Part shown: positions 23,010 to 33,514 of the stretch, piece by piece
How the letters are laid out: every line of letters starts with the position of its first letter
Position numbering within the stretch: the stretch's first letter is position 1
Assembly: GCA_025175895.1 (NCBI GenBank)
Contig: CM045989.1
Location: forward strand, 131,081,272-131,145,271
From: Wurfbainia villosa
Taxonomy: Eukaryota > Streptophyta > Magnoliopsida > Zingiberales > Zingiberaceae
Direction: 5' to 3'
DNA length: 64,000 nucleotides
Position numbers and translations under genes: made by a program
Notes under the pieces: model-generated
Told to the model about the DNA's origin: nothing
What the model saw: the letters and a program-made list of their open reading frames with translations, nothing else
Databases searched by the model: none

Positions 23010-24256
23010 TGTTAGGACCCTTGGAATGGCTAGAGGGGGGGTGATTAGCCTTTCTTTCTTTCTACAAAAAGGTTAGCGGAAGCAATACAAATATAAGCAC
23101 AAACAAAACAAGAAACAAAGCTAACACCCGATGTAACGTGGTTCGGAGATGACGCTCCTACTCCACGGCAATCCGTAAGGTGGATTAGCCCTAATCAATC
23201 TTCACTAGAACCTCCTTTGGATGAACCAAGGTGGAGAAACCTTATCTTACAATGCACTCCTCTTCTTTACAATGATGGAAGATTAGGATTAGAGAAGAGG
23301 AGGTTTTGGATTGCTAAAAACACTTGGAAAGCTTGGTGAGCACGTAGGTGTAGTTTGGAGCAAGAGCACTAGCTTCACCAAGCTCCCCATGGCCCCTTTT
23401 ATAGAAGAGGGGCTATTTTTCCGTTGCTAATCACTCGGACCGATGCTTGCCATCACGATCACGCCGGCCAACGGCCTTAACGCGATCTCCGCGGAGATTC
23501 GTAGCCGCAATATCCAACGGCCAGGTGATCAGTCGACTGATCCCTCCATCAGTCGATTGATGGGGTGATCAGTCGAGTGATCAAGGCAGCAGTCGAGTGA
23601 GACTGCATTCTGTGGCGATATTCCCCTTGATCATCGATCGATGCCTTGGCGATCGATCACAGATCACCGATCGCTCTGCCGCCAAAGCGATCAATCGATG
23701 ATTAGGGTTTCACCCGACTCCGACGACGCTGACTCGGGGCCGATCGATACATCGTCGATGAGTAATTCATACTTGATTTTATACCCTAGACCTAGACTCA
23801 ACCTTCTAGCTCCTCACTAAGCCTTGCGCCTTCAGGATCCCTCCGAGTCCGCGACTTGTTCATCCTTTGCGCTTTGCTTCCAAGAGCTTCCTTCGGTTTC
23901 GTCATGTCTTGGGTTGCCAAATGCTTGGACTTTACGCTGCCAAGACTACAAGCTTAGACTTATGCTGCCAAGACTTTACTTTGGACTTCCTTTGCCAAGG
24001 TTCACTTGGACTTTACGCTGCCAAGACTACAAACTTGGTCTTACGCTGCCAAGTCCATCCCTTGTACTTCCTTTGCCAAGATCATACTTGGACTTCCTTT
24101 GCCAAGATCATACTTGGACTTCCTTTGCCAAGATCATACTTGGACTTCCCTGTCACTTAAACATTTTCGCAATTAGATCACAAGATATTGCCTAACTTAG
24201 ATGATTATCCAAACATCAAAACATATATAAATGCTTGGAGCATTGTTGCACCAACA
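23010..24256 (-). repeat. 5' LTR of Copia 2 (1247 bp)
   Basis: It is the same in layout as 16803-18046: G-run, AGTA/GAA hairpin (23137-23167), palindrome-rich segment (23430-23760) and CCAAG/CTTGG hairpin array (23920-24150). Here AGTCGACTG is kept at 23530-23600 but altered at 23430-23480 and 23640-23760, the reverse of the other LTR. Confidence 0.92.
23137..23167 (-). other. Conserved LTR hairpin with AGTA/GAA internal loop (Copia 2)
   Basis: In element sense the outer stem is CGTGG with CCACG and the inner stem GGAG with CTCC. They are separated by AGTA on one side and GAA on the other. The same structure is at 16936-16966. Confidence 0.72.
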
Positions 24257-25130
24257 CATTCCGTCTCCCTCTTTTCTTTCACTAAGTCCAACTCAGTGCT
24301 TCGAATAATTTGGTTCTGCTCCAGCTCATACATCTCTACTCGGGCGCTACTTAGGAGAGCTTCGACCGGAATAACGGCTTCCGTCCCATACACCAGGCTG
24401 AAAGGAGTTTCTCCCGTTGTAGTTTTTGGTGTGGTTTGGTAGGCCCACAGGATTCCAGGCAGTTCTTCCACCCAGTTCCCCCTCTGACCCCCCAATTTAG
24501 TCTTCAACCCTTGAATGAGAATTCTATTAGTGACTTTAACTTGGCCGTTAGCTTGAGGGTGGGCTACCGAAATAAAAGCTTGCTGGATATTGACTTTGAC
24601 ACCATTCTTTAATTTTCTTGCCCTGGAATTGTTGTCCATTATCACTAACTATCCTCCGAGGAATACCATATCGACAAATAATATTCTTCCACAGGAATTG
24701 TATTACAACATTCTCAGTAATTCTAGCAAGAGGCTCTGCTTCCACCCACTTGGAGAAGTAATCCACGACCACCAATAAAATTTTTTTCTACAAAGGTGCC
24801 ACAGGCATCAGACCCACTATATCCATTCCCCATTGATTAAAAGGGCATGAAGCAACCACAACTTTCATTAATTCAGTCGGTCATTCGGACCGGTTGCTAT
24901 GCTTTTGACAGGCTGGGCAAGTTTGCACTATACGAGCTGCATCTTGTTGGAGGGTAGGCCAAAAATATCTTGCTAACAAGGCCTTCCTTGCTAAAGCTCT
25001 CCCCCCCAGATGATTACTACAGCAACCTTCGTGGATCTCCCGAAGTACCCATTCAGCATCTTCACTTCTCAAACACTTCAGCAAGGGTCGTCCAAAAGAT
25101 GTCTTGTATAAATCTCCGTTTAAGAGGGTG
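24257..25130 (-). pseudogene. Gypsy integrase: zinc module and catalytic core
   Basis: The H2C2 module (HEGCCSNHLGG then CPACQKH) lies at about 25045-24890. The core follows with the first aspartate in GMDIVG (about 24822), then VDYFSKWVEAEPL, then the second aspartate in SDNGQQF (about 24644). The third acidic position, normally the E in GQVEVTNR, reads K (codon 24534-24536). Stops at 24881 and near 24790 and a frameshift near 24600 break the frame. Copia 2 then splits the gene at 24257. Confidence 0.88.
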
Positions 25131-25693
25131 AATTGTCTGGCTCTGCACATTAAAGCATATGTCGCCCCTTTTTCTTCGGGAACCTTTCCATGCTGTAGAT
25201 AAGTTATGATGTCGGTCCTCCAATCAAGGATCGAATCCGGTTCGAGCGTAGCCTCCTCCACATTGCATATCCTTAGGGAAGTAGGGATTTCCACGCAGAC
25301 CGTTTCCAATGACTTCACTCCTTCCATAGCTCTAGCCACCCGAGCCAATCCATTTGCCTTCCCGTTGTTCTCCCTTAGAATTTGCTTCAAGAGGACTTGA
25401 TGAAAATGAGCTTTTGTTTTCTCGAAAGCTTTCAAATACTTTTGCAACCTTTCTTCCTGAACTGTGAAAGAACCTTGAAGTTGTGATATCGCCAGTTGGG
25501 AATCCAAGTGGATTATAATCGAAGAAGCCCCTACAGCTTTGGCAGCCTGTAATCTCGCTAGAATAGCTTCATACTCCGCTTCATTATTAGATGCTCGATA
25601 TCCCAGGCGTACGGCTATGCGAGTCTCCTCTTTATCAAAGGAAATTAACAAAACACCAACGCCACTACCTGTAGATCCTGAAGAACCATCCAC
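25131..25693 (-). pseudogene. Second (archaeal-type) RNase H of the Tat element
   Basis: The frame starts with DGSSGSTGSG (first aspartate), then NNEAEYEAI (glutamate), then HLDSQL (next aspartate). The final motif, usually AD-x-LA, reads ANGLA, so the last aspartate is asparagine. Two RNase H domains in tandem mark Tat-lineage elements; the second is thought to have been acquired in place of the weakened original. The same frame continues into integrase. Confidence 0.85.
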
Positions 25694-25732
25694 AAATATG
25701 TTCCATGCATCTGACCCTTCCTCTTTTTTTGA

Positions 25733-26173
25733 CTAGCCATCTTCCGAACCAAAAGGTACTTCCGCCAAAATGTCAGCAAGCGCCTGGGCCTTGATAACGG
25801 TTCGGGGTTGGTAATGAATGTCATATTCACTTAATTCTACCACCCATTTAGCCAATCTCCCGAAACAATTGGGCTTAGTGGCCACCTTACCCAATTCACT
25901 ATGAGTCAAAACAGTGATAGGATGAGTCAGAAAGTATGACCTCAATTTGCGAGTGGTCAAGACTAGAATATATGCCAGCTTCTCTAGCTCAGTATAACGG
26001 GATTCAGCCCCCTTCAGAATATGGCTGGTATAATAAATAGGTTGTTGATGAGAACCTTCTTGTTTCAGCAAAACTGAACTGATGGCTTCCTCCGAGAAGG
26101 TCAAATACATCCACAATGGTTCTCCTGCCATTGGCTTGGCTAGCAGCGGAAGTCCGGCTAAATATTTCTTCAA
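25733..26173 (-). pseudogene. First RNase H (Ty3-type) of the Gypsy element, degenerate
   Basis: The frame carries LYLTFSEEAIS-like, PIYYTSHIL, RYTELEKLAY and VLTHSELGKV segments of a Ty3/Gypsy RNase H. The first catalytic aspartate (normally in LYL-x-VS) is not present and the third motif has HS where D is usual. This fits an inactive connection domain, as in other dual-RNase-H elements. It ends at a stop at 25733 just before the second RNase H. Confidence 0.82.
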
Positions 26174-26206
26174 CTCTTGGAAAGCTTGCTCATATTGATC
26201 GTCCCA

Positions 26207-27276
26207 TTAAAATTTGGTAGCTTTGCGCAGGATCTTGAAGAAAGGTAACCCTTTGTTCGCTGATCTGGCTATGAATCGGGATAAGGAAACAATCCTCCCC
26301 ACTAGCTTTTGAGTCTCTCGCAAATTAGTGGGTGACTTCATATTGCACAGTGCTTGCACCTTCTTGGGGTTAGCCTGTAGGCCCTTCTCAGTCACTATAT
26401 ACCCCAAGAATTTACCGCTTTTTACCCCGAACAGACATTTTTTAGGGTTCAGCTTCATATTATACCGTCTCAGTGTAGCGAATGTTTCATTTAGATCCTT
26501 AACCAAATCCCAAGTGGTTTTTGATTTGACTAGGATATCATCCACGTAAACTTCCATATTTTTCCCTTTCTGCTCAGCGAAGATCTTATCCATGAGCCGT
26601 TGGTAGGTGGCCCCTGCGTTTTTTAGGCCGAAGGGCATTACCACATAAGCGTACAACCCTCTTGCCGTCACAAAGCTAACCCTCTTCTGATCTTCCTTAG
26701 CCAAGGGTATTTGATGGTATCCTTGGTATGCATCCATTAAGGACACCACTTCATATCCTACAGTAGAATCTACCAACTGATCCATACGAGGTAAGGGGTA
26801 GCAGTCTTTAGGGCACGCTTATTCAAATCACGAAAGTCAATACACATCCTCCACTGTCCAGAAGGCTTGGGGACCAGGACTACATTGGAGACCCACTCGG
26901 GAAATTGGATTTCCTTCACATGACTCTCTTTTAACAATTTATCTACTTCCTCGGCTATGACCTTGTCCTTCTCAGGTCCAAAGTGTCGCCGCTTCTGTTG
27001 GACGGGTCAGACTCCTCTGGTTATGTTGAGACGGTGTTCAGCAACACGAGGGTCGATCCCCGTGAGGTTATGCACATCTCCTGCGAAGATGTCTTTGTTC
27101 TTCTTCAGGCAGGACACCAACTCCTCCTTGGCCTCCAGCTGCTGCGCCACCCGTGTGGTTTTTCCCAGAGCTATTTCCACCAGCTCCCCTTCCTCTATCT
27201 TGTCTGCTTTGGGGGGAGATTCTTCCAGGACGCAGACATCAGAAATGACGATGGTCTTTCCTTTGAGATCATCAGT
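26207..27276 (-). pseudogene. Gypsy reverse transcriptase
   Basis: Upstream of the open stretch are VSNVVLVPKPSGQWRMCIDF and DLNKRALK. After a one-base frameshift near 26812 come DQLVDSTVGYE, SLMDAYQGYHQI (catalytic aspartate), FGLKNAGATYQR and the YVDDILVKS active site (about 26545). Then FLGYIVTEKGLQANPKK and the connection follow. A TAG/TGA near 27007 and at 27277 also interrupt the frame. The RT catalytic residues are present. Confidence 0.9.
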
Positions 27277-27966
27277 TCAGGCCTTCTTCTGATCATCCCG
27301 AACCATCTGCACATAACAACTCCTAGTGACTTTTTGTTCGCCTCGGACTTCTCCCACCAACTGTCCTACTGAAAATTTCACCTTCTGGTGGTACGGGGAA
27401 GCCACCGCCTGAAAAATGGCAAGGAAAGGGTGACCAAGAATGACATTATAAGTGGACGGAGCGTCCACGATGAGTAAAGGTACTATACTAATTTTTTGGC
27501 TGGGCTTTGCGCCCAGAGTCAGGGGCAATGAAATCTGCCCTATGGGGTGGACCACATGTCCCGCGAACCCGAAGAGGGGTGTGGCCACATCTTCTAGTTG
27601 GACATTTCCCAGCTGCATCTATTCAAAGGCCTCATGGAAGACAATGTTGACAGAGCTTTCCGAGTCAACTAGTACCCTGGCCACTTCGTAGTTGGCCAGG
27701 GATATGCAGATAACTAAGGCATCCGTGTGGGGCAGCAAGATGCCTCGGAGATCTTCCGACCCAAACGAAAATCGGCGGCACGGTTTGGACAGTCTGGTCG
27801 CTGATGATGGCCAGACTTTCCATGAGGTGGGCGTATGACTTCCGCGCTCGATTGGAGTCCCCGTCAGTGGGTCCTCCTGCAATGACATGAATAACCCCCC
27901 GTGTTGGGGCGTTATTTGGATTAGATGAGGGGACCTCACCTGATGGGCCTCCTTGAGAAACAACAT
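27277..27966 (-). pseudogene. Gypsy protease (active-site mutation)
   Basis: The frame contains FGSEDLRGILLPHTDALVI, then ANYEVARVLVDSESSVNI. The catalytic triad is normally D-S/T-G; here glycine is glutamate, one base change. A stop at 27619-27621 splits the domain. It continues in frame with GQISLPLTLG, YNVILGHPFL and the linker to RT. A frameshift at about 27785 separates it from gag. Confidence 0.85.
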
Positions 27967-28995
27967 CCTGGGACGACGTTTGAGGGTCAGGAGGGAAAGT
28001 AACTTGCGGTGGTTGGTTATACGGCCCTAGGCGAGCCACATTGGGTCGTTGCCCTTGCCGTGCTGACCCTCCCGTCTGAAGCCGCAATTGCGGGTAGGCG
28101 GCTCGAAGGCGCTCCAGCTCCTCCTATAGCTTGAAACATCGGCCACTGGCGTGGCCGTACTCCATATGGTATTGGTAGAAAAATGGGGCGGAGGGGTTAT
28201 GTGGTACTCCCCGATATCCTGAGGGTCGCTGTAGTAGACCCTGCTGATCATAGAATTCCATCTCCCTCTCCTTCCAAGTCCTCGCGGGAGGAAGTGCATC
28301 GGCGGCCATAATCTGTAATGGCTGCGTAGGGAGAGCGCCCTATAGCAATAACCGAGGCCTGGGAGCCTCCAGTAGAAGAGGTCGCACATATCCCCGACGA
28401 GGAGGTGCTTGAGGGGCGGCGGGGCGATTTTGTTCGACTAGGACTGCTGCGGTAGCGCGTTCGGCTCTCCGCACTTTCGTCCTTCTTCCTCGTTGATGAA
28501 TTTTTTCATACGACTTAACAGCTCCTCGTAGCTGTTAGTAGGCTTCCTCAAAAGAGAACTAAGGAAGGGGCCCTCTTTCAGCCCGTGCGGGATAGCGACT
28601 CTGAAAGCTTCAGACCTTGAGGAAGGGATACTCTTGGCTGCGGAGGTGAACCGATGAAGATACCCTCTGAGTGATTCTGAGGGCCCCTGCGTAATGTGAA
28701 GCAGGATAGAGGCATCATGCTTATACGCCTTACAGCTGGCGAACTCCTGGCGTAACATCCCCTGAAAATCAGCAAAACAGGTGATAGACCCCAGGGGTAG
28801 GGTGTTGAACCATTTTTGTGCCGAACCGGTTAAGGTGGTCCGGAAGACTCGGCAGTTGAGGGCGTCGGTATAGCAGTAGAGCGAGGCCGCTCCAGCAAAT
28901 TGCGATAGATGTTCTTCCGGATCCGTTGAGCCATCGTACTTTTCTACTTGGGGATTCCGGAAGTATGATGGTGGGACTTCTGAAAGAATATCCAT
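27785..28995 (-). pseudogene. Gypsy gag
   Basis: The ATG at 28995 opens a retrotransposon gag domain: YDGSTDPEEHLSQF, then LTGSAQKWFNTLP, then FLSSLLRKPTNSYEEL. A stop comes at 28438. Further on, in the frame at 28309-27790, lies a zinc-knuckle-like YHMEYGHASGRC segment, a stop at 28124, then a proline-rich tail and IHVIAGG. IHVI-x-GG is typical of the region just before the protease in this lineage. Confidence 0.87.
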
Positions 28996-29352
28996 GGTAA
29001 AAGGGCTGGGCTCGTAAACCTCCGGAGCCCTGGTTGATCTACTTTCACCTTGTTCTTCTCATCAAGTCTGGGTTAATGTTATAGTATTCTGATGTGCTTG
29101 CCCTCCAGGCCTCTCTCCAGGCACTACTTCAATGTTAATGGCTGCACGAGGTGGAGGAGGCACTTCTGGGGGTGGGCCTCGAGAAGAAGGTTCACCAAAG
29201 TGAGGATGAAGGTATCCTATCATTCTTCTTTTTCTAGCGAGGGTCTCAGTTACAACGTCGTCAACTAGAGCCCTCAGTTTATGATGGCAGTGTGGTAATG
29301 GGGTTTTCCTCCGCTGCGGAGGCAACTGGGTGTTGTATCTCTTCTGGCTGCA
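28996..29352 (-). pseudogene. Gypsy gag N-terminal region (frameshifted)
   Basis: A likely start is the ATG at 29352 (MQPEEIQHPVA), about 20 bases after the primer site. After about 18 residues the frame must shift to continue as LPHCHHKLRALVDDVVTETL and a proline-rich stretch to about 29062. A stop and a second shift separate it from the main gag frame at 28995. Confidence 0.65.
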
Positions 29353-29373
29353 TCTCTACGTCTAGCTCAAATG

Positions 29374-29393
29374 TTCTCACAGACGGCGCCAAC
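29374..29393 (-). other. Primer binding site of the Gypsy element
   Basis: In element sense TTGGCGCCGTCTGTGAGAA follows the LTR end CATCA at 29394. GGCGCCGTCTGTG is the common primer-site core of Tat and related plant Gypsy elements. Confidence 0.82.
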
Positions 29394-30417
29394 TGATGCG
29401 GCGAGGAAGATTCGTTCGCTTCCTTTCGATGCGATGAAGCATGAAGGAAGCTTTGGGGGTTCTCTCCGGCCGCAACAGTAAAGATGAAAGAGTAAAGCAG
29501 AGAAACGCAAACCAACACAGGCAACGAAACCAAGACACAGGATGTAACATGGTTCGGAATAAGGATTCCTACTCCACGGAGGTGAGCTCTCTCACCGGAT
29601 GCAGTGCCAAAGCACTTTCACTGTGAACGTCCTCCTTTGCGGAAAAGAAACTTCTAGAGGTGGAGGAGAAAACCTCTTACAGTCAGATCACGATACAAGA
29701 AAGAGTACACGAAAAGCGAAGATCACTACTCTCCTTCTCTGGCGAAGTGGTAGCTCTCCTTCTCCCGATGCGTTTTCGTTTCTTGCTGGTTGGAATAATG
29801 CAGATCCCTTCCTTCTGTCCTCTTCCTCCCTTTTATCCTCCTCCTCTGATCCAGCGTTACCTCGCAAGCTGTCCCCATCGTACACGTGGCCACCACGTCC
29901 ACCTGCAGAATAATTCTGTTACAGATACGATGAGCGAAGGCTCCTCGGAATATTGTGTGGGGACCCCCCCTTCTGTTACATAACACCTCTTCATCTACAT
30001 TTCGGAAAACTAGGTTAGCCTGTCCCTCTCAACCATTTACTTTTGGTGAAACTAACTTAGGCCTATACCTCACGTGTGGCATAGCCCTTGGGCTTTTCAC
30101 CAGCCCGAACCAACTCCCCTTCTTTCCACACCGAACTACCTCCGGACTGACTAGGCCGAGTCGATTCTTATCCGTCCCATCTGCTTCTAGGCCTATCTAG
30201 CCTAATCGATTCTTGCTTATTTCCTAGCGAAGCGCCCTCCACCTCCATTTTGCCGTGTCGATTACCTCCACTAGTTCTTTCGTGCCAATTGTCTCAGGCG
30301 CTTGCGCCCGAACTGTTTCTCCCCTCTTTCTCTGCCGAACCAATAATTTGGTTCGGATAATGCCTAACATGCGAGCCCTCCTATCCGGTTCATAGAGAAG
30401 AGGTAACAACAATATCA
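29394..30417 (-). repeat. 5' LTR of the Gypsy element (1024 bp)
   Basis: In plus orientation it runs from TGATGCGGCGAGG to AACAACAATATCA. The distal half equals 8054-8586. It contains the AGTA/GAA hairpin at 29548-29578, preceded in element sense by a TTTCTCC-type segment. The 5-base flank after 30417 is TATAT; its partner lies outside the window. Confidence 0.92.
29548..29578 (-). other. Conserved LTR hairpin with AGTA/GAA internal loop (Gypsy)
   Basis: In element sense the outer stem is CGTGG with CCATG and the inner stem GGAAT with ATTCC, with AGTA and GAA between them. GTTACATC follows, as in the Copia LTRs. The inner-stem change C to T is matched by G to A on the other side. Confidence 0.72.
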
Positions 30418-32370
30418 TATATGAAGAGATCTCACATTATCATTTAGATGCTTGAGTCTTGATTGACCACTGAAATGTATCAAGACTACTTATTATTCTC
30501 AAAGTGATGGGTTCCACAAAAGCCCTTCCAGTACGTAACAATTTAATTTTATGCATTTCATTCCCTTTACCATCTTAATTATATCACAAGGGCCTTAGAT
30601 TTTAGATTAATATGTATCCTAATAGGACACATCCAAGAGTTATTTAATACAACTATGATCCACTTAAAAGGACCAACGACTTGAGAATTAATTCTTCTCA
30701 ATTGGTTTCCACTATGCATAAATTTCTTGAAGCTCTCATTGATCAAATAGTCAATTATAATACTCTCTTCTCAATTATAATACTCTCTTCTGTGCAAAAA
30801 AAAAAAAAATTAGAAATGTCAATCTAGCGCGTGACTTTTTTACTCCGATTCCATAAATATGAGAGAGAGTGAATCACAGATGGTCACTGATCTTGATTTA
30901 TTCCGATGGCAAGTGCGGTGAAGGATGTGGCCCGACACAGACATTAAACAACCCGCTATCGTGGGAGATTGAATCTTGCTCCTTGTACAAATTCTGTACC
31001 ACACTTACCAACACATCGTTCTCGTGGGGACAATTATAATACTCCGCAAAAGATTGGAATCCGTCAACCTAGTGACCCCTATCGGTCTGTCTCACGACCA
31101 TTGTGAGGGAGGTAAATCACTGAAGACTCTATGGGTATTGACGTAGTAGCCAAGACAAGTAGGGGTCATTTGAATCTAAGAAAGAATTTTAGACCTCTTC
31201 CGAAATTAATTCTTGTCTTATCCGCAAGCTCTGTTATATCTTAACCACCACATCATCTTCGTTGGGACAACAATTATAATTAATACTCTCTCACTTAGCA
31301 AGAGTGATAATTTGTACGTAATTACTATACACACTAACCTTCATAAGCTAATAATATACTTGACCATATAAATTCTATTAATTCGACTAAACTCAAGCAT
31401 GGGACACAATCATCGATTCCATTTGACAAAAACTAAATCTAGTTGACTAAAGAGATGAATTGACTAAGCAATAGAATTAGACTAATGAGCCAACAAATAT
31501 AATATTTATATTTATAGCTCAGTTAATTAAGCAATCAATTAATCTATAGATAGTTAATTGATGATGATGAAATTTAGGCTACGATGAAATGGTTGGATGA
31601 CTTAAAGGCTACAGAGCTCTAATTGATTAATGGTGGATTTCAGTCAATTCAAGTAATTGTTAGTAAACTCAAGTTAACACAATCAAAGGAAAATAGTCAA
31701 TTAATAATGCTAGTATTTGATTGATCCATGATAGATCAACTTACAATAAGTGAAAAATAAAGAGGTATATATTGAATGCTATAAATAAGGAGTTAGATGG
31801 AGGCTTAAATATTAGTGAAATAAATGATTGATTAAATCCTATTAGAAGCCTCTTGTGAGCACTTGGATCTTATAAGAGATTGCTCCACATCCCGTATTAA
31901 CAGAGAAAGAGAAAGTAATTTTCTAGGAGTGATCCAAAAATATATTATAGGCAGTGTGATAGAAATCTTGAGGGCTATACTAACTTGTGTTTACATTGCT
32001 TAGATTATAACAATAGTAGTTAGAATTATTAACTGTAGATGTAATTACTATTACTCCCTTAGCATCAAGCCATCTCACACCATAGGCCTAACATAAATCA
32101 CCCACCACTACTATAGAACAAAACAATAATGTGTGCAGGTGTAAGCATAAAATTGATATCCTGTCTCAAGATAACTTATGACCAAAGACACTTAATAGTA
32201 TCATCTTATGCTATAGGATAGTCTCATATCAAAATTGATCTATCACTAAAGTAGTTATACTATTATGGTTTTTTATTACAATCTATTACACAAAAATATC
32301 ATATATACACAATAAATTACATTAATAATCATGTAATTACATTTGTAGTGGGTTTTACTATAATCTGGTT
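30418..32370. other. AT-rich DNA, no gene recognised
   Basis: I see no coding region or element ends. There is a direct repeat of TCAATTATAATACTCTCTTC at about 30749-30790, a 14-base A-run at about 30797, and two diverged copies of a segment ending CAATTATAATACTC at about 30980-31045 and 31225-31295. It may be an old, unrecognisable repeat. Confidence 0.5.
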
Positions 32371-33274
32371 ACCCTTAGGACACTTTCCATTCTTAAGGTG
32401 CACCAAACTCTATCTCAATCCTTTATATCCATTCTTTTTTTTTTTTATATATAATCCAAGTATTCAAATATTTGATTTGATTATTCTTGGGGTGAACAGT
32501 CCGACCCCATAATGGTTTTCTCATCGGGCACTAGGATAAATCTGAATAGTGTAGATGAGACCAACAGGTGACCTAGCTATGTAAGTAATTTGGGTCTCTT
32601 CGGGAGCTCAAACTTAGAAAATTTCAAAGAGCAATCATTGAAAAGGATCAAACCCTTATTGCATAAGAAATCATCCTACTACTCTATCGCCACACTATGC
32701 TCTGAGGGGCCCCTTTATATCCATTCTTAATTGGAAAGCTCATGGTTAATCATAAAAGGGATGAGTTACTCATTCATAACAAAACTATCAATTTGACTAT
32801 TAGGTCAAAACTCCCTCTATATCAACCCTTAGGACACTTTCCATTCTTAAGGTGCACCAAACTCTATCTCAACCCTTTATATCCATTCTTTTTTTTATAT
32901 ATAATCTAAGTATTCAAATATTTGATTTGATTATTCTTGGGGTGAACAGTCCGGCCCCATAATGGTTTTCTCATCGGGCACTAGGATAAATCTGGATAGT
33001 GTAGATGAGACCAACAGGTAACCTAGCTATGTAAGTAGTTTGGGTCTCTTCAGGAGCTCAAACTTAGAAAATTTCAAAGAGCAGTCATTGAAAAGGATCA
33101 AACCCTTGTTGCATAAGAAATCATCCTACTACTCTATCGTCACACTATGCTCCGAGGGGCCCTCTTTATATCCATTCTTAATTGGAAATCTCATGGTTAA
33201 TCATAAAAGGGATGAGTTACTCATTCATAACAAAACTATCAATTTGACTATTAGGTCAAAACTCCTTCTATAAG
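32371..33274. repeat. 454-bp tandem duplication (two copies)
   Basis: The sequence from ACCCTTAGGACACTTTCC at 32371 recurs at 32825 and both copies run to the same AAAACTCC(C/T)TCTATA end. They differ mainly by the length of a T-run (32435 versus 32888) and scattered substitutions. I recognise no coding content. Confidence 0.92.
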
Positions 33275-33514
33275 TGATCACTTTGATCATTAGGTCAAAA
33301 TTGTCTCTCTTAATCCACGGGATCAGTTTAGTCTTTAGCAAAAATAAAAAATAAAACTATGACTTGTGGTATGTAGTTAGGAATCGATAATATTTAAACA
33401 TCAACCCATGTTATTCTTAATCATGCAATTTCAAATTGGGTAGCACTTAACTATATGACAAACTCACATCTCTATATTTAGGTAGTCTCAAGTTAGAAAT
33501 TAGCAAATGTAATA
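33275..33514. other. Short AT-rich spacer before the LINE 3' end
   Basis: I see nothing beyond AT-rich unique-looking sequence with a second echo of GATCA-TT-AGGTCAAA from the adjacent duplication. Confidence 0.4.

Larger units (their letters stand above)
16803..24256 (-). mobile_element. Copia element 2 (SIRE-like), inserted in the Gypsy integrase
   Basis: The two LTRs are 1244 and 1247 bp. The TSD is CATTC, the Met-tRNA primer site is at 22996-23007 and the polypurine tract at about 18047-18060 (minus-strand AAAAAGGAGGAG). Gag, integrase, RT and RNase H are of SIRE (Opie/Maximus) type. The protease region is absent. The LTRs are nearly collinear, so the insertion is recent relative to its host. 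Confidence 0.93.
8054..30417 (-). mobile_element. Gypsy element, Tat lineage, interrupted by Copia 2
   Basis: On the minus strand the order is 5' LTR (30417-29394), primer site, gag, protease, RT, RNase H, a second RNase H, integrase, a long non-pol segment and a truncated 3' LTR. Integrase downstream of RNase H is the Gypsy order. The second, aRNH-type RNase H and the extra antisense frames between pol and the 3' LTR are known marks of the Tat group (Ogre, Retand, RIRE2-like). Without Copia 2 the internal region is about 13.3 kb and the whole about 15.4 kb. Protease and integrase have lost catalytic residues. Confidence 0.9.

Noticed and set aside
24188..24442. Plus-strand frame over the Copia 2/Gypsy junction
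   Set aside because: It crosses the insertion boundary and is antisense to the integrase.
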